From: an uncultured Flavobacteriaceae bacterium
GTDB lineage: Bacteria > Bacteroidota > Bacteroidia > Flavobacteriales > Flavobacteriaceae
Assembly (NCBI GenBank): GCA_937929935.1
Contig: CALFUL010000011.1
Location: 146,774 to 210,773, forward strand
Reading direction: 5' to 3'
Length of the DNA stretch: 64,000 bases
Positions 27,735 through 34,904 of the stretch are shown in pieces. Every line of letters starts with the position of its first letter. The first letter of the stretch is position 1. The position numbers and the translations under genes are program-made. The notes below the pieces were generated by a model. The model searched no databases. It saw only the letters and a program-made list of their open reading frames with translations, and was not told where the DNA came from.

Positions 27735-29597
27735 ATGAAAAATCTATTTTCCAATTTTAAAGGTGACCTTTTTGGAGGTATAACCGCCGGTATTGTCGCT
27801 TTGCCTTTAGCTTTAGCCTTTGGGGTTAGTTCAGGTTTAGGGCCAAGTGCCGGATTATACGGCGCGATTATTATTAGCTTTTTTGCAGCACTTTTTGGAG
27901 GTACTGCAACACAAATTTCTGGCCCTACTGCACCAATGACAGCAGTAAGTATGGTTGTTATTGCTGGTATTATTGCCACAAATGATGGTAGTGTCGAAAA
28001 AGCACTTCCAGCAATTTTACTAGTTTTCTTATTAGCAGGACTAATTCAAATTGGTTTAGGTTTGATTGGTATTGGATCTTACATTAGGTATATACCATAT
28101 CCCGTAGTTTCTGGGTTTATGACTGCAATTGGAGTTATTATTTTGGTTACTCAAATACTACCTGCAATTGGGTACTATCCTAAAGAAGACGCCGAACTCG
28201 TTAATCAGTTTAAACCCCAGGCAGAAGAAATCATCCTTGAAAATATCTTAAAAGAAGAGGCTGGTGAAGAAATTTTGGTTTTAGAAAATTTTGAAGAAAC
28301 TATAAAACGTGCCGGAAAAATTACGGGTGCAGATATTCTTAAAGAATCACAAACCTTAGCCAAATCAGAAGCTTCTGGGGTGTTAGGAACTTTCAAAGTA
28401 CTACCTAGAGCTTTAAAAAATATCGATTGGCTTGAATTGGCTTTAGCATTAGCCACCATTATATTAATCTATGTCTCAAAACGCATTACCAGTGTCATAC
28501 CCGCTACGCTTGTTGGGTTGTTAGTAGTTTCTGGGGTAGCCTATGGTTTTGGACTTGATTACCGCCCTATTGATGAAATTCCTTCAGGCTTTCCGGTGCC
28601 TAAACTTGAAATTTTTAGTCAGTTTAGTATAAGTGCTATTACCCCATATTTCTTTACAGCTCTAGCTTTGGCTCTTTTGGGCGCAATAGATTCACTTTTA
28701 ACTTCTATTGTCGCAGATAACATGACCAAAACTAAACACAAACCTAATAAAGAATTGGTAGGTCAAGGTATTGGAAATAGTATTGCTGCGATTTTTGGTG
28801 GAATACCTGGTGCTGGGGCAACCATACGTACCGTTGTAAATATTAATGCTGGTGGTAAAACCAAATTATCTGGTATGATCGCCGGTGTTATGCTTTTAAT
28901 CATTATGCTCGCATTAGCACCTGTAGCTTCGCAAATTCCTGCAGCAGTTTTAGCAGGTATACTGGTTACCGTTGGAATCGGAGTTATGGACTATAAAGGC
29001 TTAAAGGCCATGCCTAGTATGCCGAAAGATATAAAACTAGGGCCTTTAAAATTAAGCTCTGAAGTTATAATTATGCTTATCGTTTTAGTTTTATCTTCTA
29101 CGTGGAACTTAATTTATGCGGTTGGAATTGGACTTGTAATTGCCTCTTTAATGTTTATGAAGAAAATAGGCGATGTGAGTGCAGAACGTTCTGAAGTAAC
29201 TGCGCTTTCTGAAAAAGCGTGGCCAGATGAAAAAGGATTTCCTAAAAACCTTATCGAAGAAGTATTTATCAAACACTTAAAAGGACCATTATTCTTTGGT
29301 ACTACAAGCGAGTTTCAGCAGTTAGCAAATCAAATTCCCGCAACAGCTACCACCGTTGTAATGAGAATGGGGCGCACGCAATATATGGATCAATCAGGTT
29401 TATATGCCATGGAGGATGTGCTTCAAGATTTGAATAAAAAAGGAGTAACTGTACTTATGGTTGATATTTTAAAACAACCTAAATATATGATGGAGCGTAT
29501 TGATATCATTCCTGATTTTATTCCTGAAGAGCATATTTTTGATAATTTTGAAAGTTGCTTAAAATGGGTCAAAGAAAACGTAAAAGACGAGTTCTAA
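27735..29597 (+). CDS. Second SulP-family anion transporter with an extra insert
   Basis: The protein has 620 residues. Its membrane part opens with GDLFGGITAGIVALPLALAF and carries ISGPTAPMT. A C-terminal STAS domain follows (about 500-615, with TVVMRMGRTQYMDQSGLYAM, including the Ser of the STAS phosphorylation loop). Compared with the first SulP it has a hydrophilic insert of about 80 residues (about 150-235, Glu/Lys rich) between early membrane helices. It has its own transcription unit after the carbonic anhydrase terminator and is followed by a strong terminator at 29619. Confidence 0.85.
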   Translation: MKNLFSNFKGDLFGGITAGIVALPLALAFGVSSGLGPSAGLYGAIIISFFAALFGGTATQISGPTAPMTAVSMVVIAGIIATNDGSVEKALPAILLVFLLAGLIQIGLGLIGIGSYIRYIPYPVVSGFMTAIGVIILVTQILPAIGYYPKEDAELVNQFKPQAEEIILENILKEEAGEEILVLENFEETIKRAGKITGADILKESQTLAKSEASGVLGTFKVLPRALKNIDWLELALALATIILIYVSKRITSVIPATLVGLLVVSGVAYGFGLDYRPIDEIPSGFPVPKLEIFSQFSISAITPYFFTALALALLGAIDSLLTSIVADNMTKTKHKPNKELVGQGIGNSIAAIFGGIPGAGATIRTVVNINAGGKTKLSGMIAGVMLLIIMLALAPVASQIPAAVLAGILVTVGIGVMDYKGLKAMPSMPKDIKLGPLKLSSEVIIMLIVLVLSSTWNLIYAVGIGLVIASLMFMKKIGDVSAERSEVTALSEKAWPDEKGFPKNLIEEVFIKHLKGPLFFGTTSEFQQLANQIPATATTVVMRMGRTQYMDQSGLYAMEDVLQDLNKKGVTVLMVDILKQPKYMMERIDIIPDFIPEEHIFDNFESCLKWVKENVKDEF

Positions 29598-29618
29598 TAT
29601 CTCGGCTTTAGATAATTC

Positions 29619-29656
29619 AAACCGCATTTAATCAATATTAAATGCGGTTTTTTATT
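29619..29656 (+). terminator. Terminator after the second SulP gene
   Basis: AAACCGCATTTAA (29619-29631) and TTAAATGCGGTTT (29638-29650) form a 13-bp perfect stem around TCAATA, with a T-run after it. Confidence 0.92.
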
Positions 29657-29687
29657 GGCACTCAGTGTGATAATGCCTATAAAGTTT

Positions 29688-29695
29688 TAAATTTG
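29688..29695 (+). promoter_or_regulatory. -7 element of a Bacteroidota promoter upstream of pheS
   Basis: TAAATTTG matches TAnnTTTG exactly, 15 bp before the pheS start. No TTG is found at the usual distance, so only the -7 half is supported. The predicted leader is only a few bases long. Confidence 0.5.
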
Positions 29696-29710
29696 CGCAC
29701 TTAGCGAGCC

Positions 29711-30733
29711 ATGATGATAGACAAAATAAAAGAACATATTGCCGAAGTTGAAAAATTCACTGCTGATTCAGTTGAAGCAGTTGAAGAATTCCGAATTAAA
29801 TATCTGGGCAAAAAAGGGTTGTTAAACGATTTTTTTGCTGAGTTCAAGAATGTGGCTAACGACCAGAAAAAAGAATATGGTCAAGCTATCAATACACTAA
29901 AACAAAAGGCCACTGAACAAGTCAATGTTTTAAAAAATTCTCTAGATAATACTTCTGAAGAACAAGGCATTTATGGCGATTTAACCCGCCCAGGCGAGCC
30001 TATTGAATTAGGAGCAAGACACCCCATTTCAATTGTAAAAAATCAAATCATCGAGATTTTTTCAAGAATAGGCTTTAATGTGTCTGAAGGCCCAGAAATA
30101 GAAGATGATTGGCACAATTTTACAGCCTTGAATTTGCCTGAATATCATCCGGCACGTGACATGCAAGACACTTTTTTTGTACAAACAAATCCTGATATTT
30201 TATTACGTACGCATACCTCATCAGTACAGGTACGTTATATGGAAAATAACAAACCGCCTATTCGAACTATTTCACCGGGCAGGGTATATCGAAACGAGGC
30301 GATTTCGGCACGTTCGCACTGCTTTTTTCATCAAGTTGAAGGTTTGTATATTGATAAAGATGTTTCGTTTGCTGACCTAAAACAAACGCTTCAGTTTTTC
30401 ACAACCGAACTTTTCGGAAAATCTAAAATACGTTTACGCCCTTCTTATTTTCCTTTTACTGAGCCAAGTGCAGAAGTAGATGTGTATTGGGGGCTCGAAA
30501 CTGAAACTGATTATAAAATGACCAAGGGTACCGGCTGGCTTGAAATTATGGGCTGTGGTATGGTTGACCCTAATGTATTGACTAACTGCGGTATTGACCC
30601 TGAAGAATATTCTGGTTTTGCATTCGGAATGGGTATTGATCGTATTGCTTTGCTATTACACCAGATTTCTGACATTCGTTTATTAAGTGAAAATGATGTG
30701 CGTTTCTTAGAGCAATTCAAAAGTGCCCTTTAA
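29711..30733 (+). CDS. pheS: Phenylalanine-tRNA ligase alpha subunit
   Basis: The 340-residue protein has the PheS layout: an N-terminal coiled-coil (about 1-85) with [11 protein letters not shown], then the class II core. Motif 2 shows as [14 protein letters not shown], and motif 3 as [14 protein letters not shown] near the C-terminus; [11 protein letters not shown] precedes it. It charges tRNA-Phe together with PheT, whose gene is not next to it, as is usual in Flavobacteriaceae. The second ATG (29714) is equally possible as the start. A GTG-started hypothetical gene follows on the same strand. Confidence 0.93.
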   Translation: MMIDKIKEHIAEVEKFTADSVEAVEEFRIKYLGKKGLLNDFFAEFKNVANDQKKEYGQAINTLKQKATEQVNVLKNSLDNTSEEQGIYGDLTRPGEPIELGARHPISIVKNQIIEIFSRIGFNVSEGPEIEDDWHNFTALNLPEYHPARDMQDTFFVQTNPDILLRTHTSSVQVRYMENNKPPIRTISPGRVYRNEAISARSHCFFHQVEGLYIDKDVSFADLKQTLQFFTTELFGKSKIRLRPSYFPFTEPSAEVDVYWGLETETDYKMTKGTGWLEIMGCGMVDPNVLTNCGIDPEEYSGFAFGMGIDRIALLLHQISDIRLLSENDVRFLEQFKSAL

Positions 30734-30763
30734 TAAAAAAGTACTGAAACAAGTTCAGCACAA

Positions 30764-31159
30764 GTGAAAAAAGATATAGAAATACCCATTGCAAAAGATG
30801 TATATGTTGCCATTGTTCATGAATGGAACGATGAATTTCTATCAAAAGACTGGAATTCATACATCATTAACGATAGAGACTCACAGATTGATATGGTTCT
30901 TATTGTATCAAAAGGATTTGATGGTGATCGCAAAACATCAATGATGCGTCATGCAATTGGTGCTGTAGAGGCCAAATCGTTTGCTAAAATAGAACTAGTT
31001 CAAGAAGAGGTTCTGGTCTTGAATAATGAGTTTTTTGTGACCTATTACGCTGATAACAAAATCTATGAAAAAAGATTTTTGTTTGAGAAAAACAGTGTCA
31101 ATGAAAGAAATTTAACAGAGATTTCCCTAATTGAAAAGCCTGGAGTTTTGGCTAAATAA
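30764..31159 (+). CDS. Conserved-looking hypothetical protein downstream of pheS
   Basis: The 131-residue protein starts at GTG (30764), with no ATG nearby in frame. Its N-terminus is soluble: KKDIEIPIAKDVYVAIVHEW. It has no signal peptide, membrane helix or motif I recognise. The frame fills the gap between pheS and the convergent CYTH gene and its codon use looks like that of its neighbours, so I regard it as a real gene. It is 30 bp after pheS and probably co-transcribed. Confidence 0.6.
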   Translation: MKKDIEIPIAKDVYVAIVHEWNDEFLSKDWNSYIINDRDSQIDMVLIVSKGFDGDRKTSMMRHAIGAVEAKSFAKIELVQEEVLVLNNEFFVTYYADNKIYEKRFLFEKNSVNERNLTEISLIEKPGVLAK

Positions 31160-31169
31160 GGCAGTGCCT

Positions 31170-31637
31170 TTACCAATTTTTAAAAGGATATTTGCTTAAT
31201 TGTGAATTATAGTATTTAACCTGACCTGTTACCTCTTCGCCTAACCAATCGGGTTTTTCAAAAACCTCATCTTCTGAATTCAATTCGACCTCGGCTACTA
31301 CTAATCCTAAGTTTTCTTTAAAGAATTCATCAACCTCATAGGTATGATTTTCGATAGAGATTTCATATCTCATTTTATCTAGAACTCCTTCTTCACATAG
31401 GGCTAAAAGAGATTCTGCTTCTGCAAGTTCAATTGTTTTTTCCCACTCATAACGCGAAGTGCCTGATTCATTTGATTTGCCTTTCACAGTAATAAATCCG
31501 GAATCTCCTTTAATACGAATTCGAACAGTTCGCTCTGGGTGCGTATTTAAAAAGCCTTGAACAATGCGTTCTTTAGAAGTCGCATCTTGCTTATAAGAAT
31601 CTGATTTTACTAAAAACTTGCGTTCTATTTCAATCAA
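31170..31637 (-). CDS. CYTH-domain triphosphate tunnel protein
   Basis: The 155-residue protein opens with MIEIERKFLV, which carries the ExExK signature of the CYTH family. Alternating charged strand motifs follow (TVRIRIKGDSGFITVKG; RYEWEKTIEL; YEVDEFF; VVAEVELNSEDE). The Glu and Lys/Arg residues line the tunnel that binds triphosphate and metal. Bacterial single-domain members are mostly tripolyphosphatases or of unknown role. It is convergent with the hypothetical gene (10 bp apart). Confidence 0.82.
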   Translation of the reverse strand: MIEIERKFLVKSDSYKQDATSKERIVQGFLNTHPERTVRIRIKGDSGFITVKGKSNESGTSRYEWEKTIELAEAESLLALCEEGVLDKMRYEISIENHTYEVDEFFKENLGLVVAEVELNSEDEVFEKPDWLGEEVTGQVKYYNSQLSKYPFKNW

Positions 31638-31660
31638 TTTGATAGTTTTTATAAAAATAG

Positions 31661-31696
31661 AGAATTCCCGATGGTTAAATAACCCTCGGGAATTCT
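31661..31696 (-). terminator. Hairpin terminator after the DUF6438 gene (reverse strand)
   Basis: AGAATTCCCGA (31661-31671) and TCGGGAATTCT (31686-31696) pair perfectly, and GGTT/AACC inside the loop extends the stem. On the reverse strand it is followed by CTATTTTTAT. It lies 27 bp after the DUF6438 stop codon. Confidence 0.75.
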
Positions 31697-31723
31697 TTCA
31701 TCAAAATACTAAGAACAATAAAC

Positions 31724-32143
31724 CTAAGAAATACTGCTTACAATTGATTCAAGCAAGGTATTTACCTTTTTTAATTGCCCCTCTATTTTAGAGGCATAAT
31801 ATTTATGGTCTTTCAGTCCGTGCTTTAATCGGGTAACGGGTAAATCACGTACTCTTTTGAAACTAGCTACTTCAAAATCTTCAGCCAAAGCTGCTTGTAA
31901 TGCATCCAACTGTGTAGGAGATAACTTTGCAAAATATTTGCCCTTTTTACCTATGTTTTCTATGGGTTGATACACTACGGTTCCGTCTTTATGAATCCAT
32001 AGATCATAAACAGGGCATTTTCCTAAGCATCTTCCTTTAGAATAATAAATAAAAACTTCACTATCAGTTGGCTCCTTCACAACATTTTCTGATGTTTTAC
32101 ATGAAAACATAATCAAAATAAATACTAAACTTAAATGTTTCAT
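31724..32143 (-). CDS. DUF6438-type lipoprotein
   Basis: The 139-residue protein starts at the ATG at 32143. A longer frame from 32221 exists, but the first 26 residues are Lys/Tyr rich and overlap the end of the preceding gene, while MKHLSLVFILIMFSC is a perfect lipoprotein signal (Cys15). The mature part holds GRCLGKCPVYDLWIHKDG and DGTVVYQ, the pattern of DUF6438. Function unknown. It follows the metallopeptidase gene by 40 bp on the same strand, so the two should be co-expressed. Confidence 0.72.
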   Translation of the reverse strand: MKHLSLVFILIMFSCKTSENVVKEPTDSEVFIYYSKGRCLGKCPVYDLWIHKDGTVVYQPIENIGKKGKYFAKLSPTQLDALQAALAEDFEVASFKRVRDLPVTRLKHGLKDHKYYASKIEGQLKKVNTLLESIVSSIS

Positions 32144-32183
32144 ACTTCTTCTTTTTAAAATCGAGTTTTTATACTTGACTGAT

Positions 32184-33209
32184 TTATATTCTGTGTACAC
32201 ATCCTTTTTTAGGATTACCAATTGTATTTGCTTTTTTCCAGCTACCAGCTACAGGCAAATAACTTCTACCTCTTGCAGAAGATGTATTGCCTCTAATAAA
32301 CTGACGTAATTCAATCAATTCACTATAATCAAACATCAACTGTAATTTTTGACTGGCAATAGTATTGGCGTTTGAATTAGTACTACTGGTAACAAACGTG
32401 GCAAAAACCTCAGCAATATCTTCACCAGGGTTGGTGGCTGCATATTGCGTTACAAAACGATCACTGTGCTTTGAATAAAAACTTTGCATACCACTTTCAC
32501 TGTCTTGAGAACTTTGAAAATCAGACCATATATCAGCCCAAAACCTTGAATGTAACTGATTGATGTAAGACTCTTTGTTTGCACACCCTTCACCTGGATA
32601 ATAGTTTTGACAGTTACTTTCTGATATTGAAGAATCAAGTTGCGTATTATCTAAAGTCAAAATATGACCAAATTCATGAATGATAGTATGGGCAAGTTCT
32701 CCGTCAGCATTAAAACCGCCTTCGTACGCATAATCAATAGCTATACCCATTTTCCAAACTGATAAATCTGGGTTCATTTCTACTACGTAACCTGCACTTC
32801 CGTCTGCTTCACCCCAATAGATTTCAAATTCTCCCATTTTAGACATATAACTTTCAGGAACAATTTTTTTAACCAGTTCCCAAATTTCTTGATGCTTAGC
32901 AACATCATCTTGAGCTTCTTTTAGCTGCCCAGAAACATTATAATCTTGACTCTTAGTGATAGTCGTGCCAGAAACACTATACGCAGTAATTCTGCTTTCA
33001 CTACCCTCTGAGTCATATGAATCGTCATCATCAGATGAATCATTGTCAAAATCATCGTCAGGCCAATCTTCATCTGAATCATCATATTCGGCATAACCTG
33101 AATCATCAAAATCAAACTGGTCAACTAAATCATCTCTATCACAAGATTGCGATAAGGTTAGTGCAAAGAATAAAATTAAAATCAACTTCAATTTTTGTAG
33201 GCTTTTCAT
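32184..33209 (-). CDS. Putative zinc metallopeptidase lipoprotein with acidic linker
   Basis: The 341-residue protein has a lipoprotein signal ending in LSQSC (Cys23). An Asp/Ser-rich low-complexity linker follows (about 31-72, with DEDWPDDDFDNDSSDDDD), then a compact catalytic domain. The zinc motif HEFGH lies at 178-182 in HTIIHEFGHILTLD. A likely third ligand Glu is in GEDIAEVFATF (263-273). Two cysteines near 200-209 may form a disulfide. The acidic spacer would hold the enzyme away from the membrane and could bind Ca2+. I cannot name the peptidase family. It is divergent from the ECF sigma gene. Confidence 0.7.
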   Translation of the reverse strand: MKSLQKLKLILILFFALTLSQSCDRDDLVDQFDFDDSGYAEYDDSDEDWPDDDFDNDSSDDDDSYDSEGSESRITAYSVSGTTITKSQDYNVSGQLKEAQDDVAKHQEIWELVKKIVPESYMSKMGEFEIYWGEADGSAGYVVEMNPDLSVWKMGIAIDYAYEGGFNADGELAHTIIHEFGHILTLDNTQLDSSISESNCQNYYPGEGCANKESYINQLHSRFWADIWSDFQSSQDSESGMQSFYSKHSDRFVTQYAATNPGEDIAEVFATFVTSSTNSNANTIASQKLQLMFDYSELIELRQFIRGNTSSARGRSYLPVAGSWKKANTIGNPKKGCVHRI

Positions 33210-33240
33210 AATTTTTAGTTTTTAATTAAACATTGTTTTT

Positions 33241-33273
33241 ATACACAACCGGCTACTTGTAGATCACCCTATT
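33241..33273 (-). promoter_or_regulatory. Bipartite motif upstream of the metallopeptidase gene
   Basis: Read on the reverse strand, AATAGGGTG (33273-33265), a 15-nt gap and GTTGTGT (33249-33243) precede the start codon at 33209. The same pair with the same spacing occurs on the forward strand upstream of the ECF sigma gene. The layout (two boxes, 15-nt gap) suits an ECF-sigma promoter. Confidence 0.6.
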
Positions 33274-33336
33274 TTTTTTATTGTTTTTTTTCAAAAAACC
33301 CTTTTTAAAGACCTTAAAGCAGTTTTTAAATTAATT

Positions 33337-33367
33337 AATAGGGTGTTTTGTTTTTATACTGTTGTGT
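33337..33367 (+). promoter_or_regulatory. Bipartite motif upstream of the ECF sigma gene
   Basis: AATAGGGTG (33337-33345), a 15-nt gap and GTTGTGT (33361-33367) are identical to the motif on the opposite strand at 33241-33273, while the gap sequences differ. It is about 100 bp before the sigma start codon. Autoregulation by the encoded sigma factor is a reasonable inference. Confidence 0.6.
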
Positions 33368-33467
33368 TTAAAAAAGGTAACAATGTGTTTTCTTAAAGAA
33401 ATAAAATGATGAATAAAGAAAATACTATTTTGAAATATTTAGCTTTGAAAGAATCGTATTTCAAATT

Positions 33468-33986
33468 ATGGCCTTGGAAAATAAATCAGTCTGTAACGAA
33501 AACACCTTTAAAATGATTTTCGACCAGCATTCAGAAACCATACGCAACTTTCTGTATTATAAGTGCAGAGACTTGCAACAGGCAGAAGACCTGACGCAAG
33601 ATGCTTTTATTAAGCTTTGGAAAAACTGTGAGAAAGTACTTTTTGAGAAAGCAAAATCATTTGTTATGAAAGTAGCTCAAAACGCTTTTTACAATGAAGT
33701 TGAGCATAAAAAAGTAATCTTGAAATATAATCAAGGTGCTGGTTCAATAAAGTCTTTTGCAAACAGTCCTGAATTTATAATGGAAGAAAAAGAGTTTATG
33801 GTAAAATTACAGCGGTGTATTTCTGACCTGCCAGATAGAGAGCGAGAAGTTTTTCTTTTAAGTAGAAAAGATAAAAAAACCTATCGTGAAATTGCCGAAA
33901 TCATAGGCATTACTCAAAAAGCAGTTGAAAGACGAATGTCTTTAGCGCTTCGTGAATTACGTGATAAAATTGGCATGTCAATTTAA
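33468..33986 (+). CDS. ECF-family RNA polymerase sigma factor
   Basis: The 172-residue protein has region 2 (about 15-80, with CRDLQQAEDLTQDAFIKLWK) and region 4 (about 110-165, with LPDREREVFLLSRKDKKTYREIAEIIGITQKAVERR). There is no sigma region 1.1 or 3, as expected for an ECF sigma. No in-frame ATG, GTG or TTG exists between 33468 and the upstream stop, so the start is firm. The FecR gene begins 10 bp downstream. Such factors are held inactive by FecR until the partner outer-membrane receptor is loaded. Confidence 0.88.
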   Translation: MALENKSVCNENTFKMIFDQHSETIRNFLYYKCRDLQQAEDLTQDAFIKLWKNCEKVLFEKAKSFVMKVAQNAFYNEVEHKKVILKYNQGAGSIKSFANSPEFIMEEKEFMVKLQRCISDLPDREREVFLLSRKDKKTYREIAEIIGITQKAVERRMSLALRELRDKIGMSI

Positions 33987-33995
33987 AAGTTAGCT

Positions 33996-34904
33996 ATGGA
34001 AAAAAATTACAATACAGATGATTTTTTAGCAAAATGGGCAAGCGGAGAAATCTCTGAGGCTGAAAAAGAGGCTTTTAGAAAAACAGAAGACTATAGCTAT
34101 TATCAAGCTATTCTTGAAGGAACAGATATTCTTGAAGTGCCCAAGTATGACAAAGAAAAACTTTTTGAAAAAGTTCAAAAATCAAAGTTAGAAGAACCTA
34201 AGGTTATTACGCTATTTCCAAAATGGATCTATGGCATAGCCGCTTCTGCAGCTATTTTAATAGGCCTTTTCTTTTTTCTAAATAATGCTGTAGACTATGA
34301 AACTGGGCATGGAGAAACCTTAGCGATAACACTGCCTGATAACTCAGAAGTAATATTAAACTCGAAATCAAAACTTTCTTTTAAAGAGAAAAATTGGGGC
34401 GTTGATAATCGTGAAATTTCATTGTCAGGAGAAGCTTTTTTCAAGGTTGAGAAAGGAACCGAATTTTTAGTAAAAACCGAGAACGGAACCGTCACAGTTT
34501 TAGGCACACAATTTACAGTTAACACTGATGCTTCTATTTTTGAGGTCATTTGTTTTGAAGGAAAGGTAAAAGTAGAAAGTCAAAACCAGTCTGAAATATT
34601 GACCAAAGGCAAAGCAGTACGTCTTATTAATACTACCTTCGAAGCATTTACGCTAACTGACGCAAACCCAACATGGTTACAAGATGAAAGTAGTTTTGCA
34701 GATGCTCCACTAACTCAAGTCATTAAAGCACTTGAAAATCAATATAATGTTCAAATAAATAGTCAAAACGTTGATGAATCGCTCCGATTTACGGGTAGTT
34801 TTACCCACAACAATATTGATACGGCGCTTAGAACTGTTTTTGAATCGATGGAGATTACCTTTACTTTTGAGAATGAGAAAACTATTGAACTCTCAAAAAA
34901 GTAA
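33996..34904 (+). CDS. FecR-type anti-sigma factor
   Basis: The 302-residue protein has a cytoplasmic N-terminal part (about 1-72), one transmembrane helix (about 76-96, IYGIAASAAILIGLFFF), a FecR periplasmic domain (about 105-205, ITLPDNSEVILNSKSKLSF and TVLGTQFTVN) and a C-terminal DUF4974 domain (about 228-300, ADAPLTQVIKALENQYNVQI). It would bind the sigma factor from the cytoplasmic side and the receptor's STN domain from the periplasmic side. It is followed without a gap by the receptor gene. Confidence 0.88.
   Translation: MEKNYNTDDFLAKWASGEISEAEKEAFRKTEDYSYYQAILEGTDILEVPKYDKEKLFEKVQKSKLEEPKVITLFPKWIYGIAASAAILIGLFFFLNNAVDYETGHGETLAITLPDNSEVILNSKSKLSFKEKNWGVDNREISLSGEAFFKVEKGTEFLVKTENGTVTVLGTQFTVNTDASIFEVICFEGKVKVESQNQSEILTKGKAVRLINTTFEAFTLTDANPTWLQDESSFADAPLTQVIKALENQYNVQINSQNVDESLRFTGSFTHNNIDTALRTVFESMEITFTFENEKTIELSKK

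Noticed and set aside
32144..32221. Longer start for the DUF6438 lipoprotein
   Set aside because: The extra residues overlap the preceding gene and would bury the lipoprotein signal.
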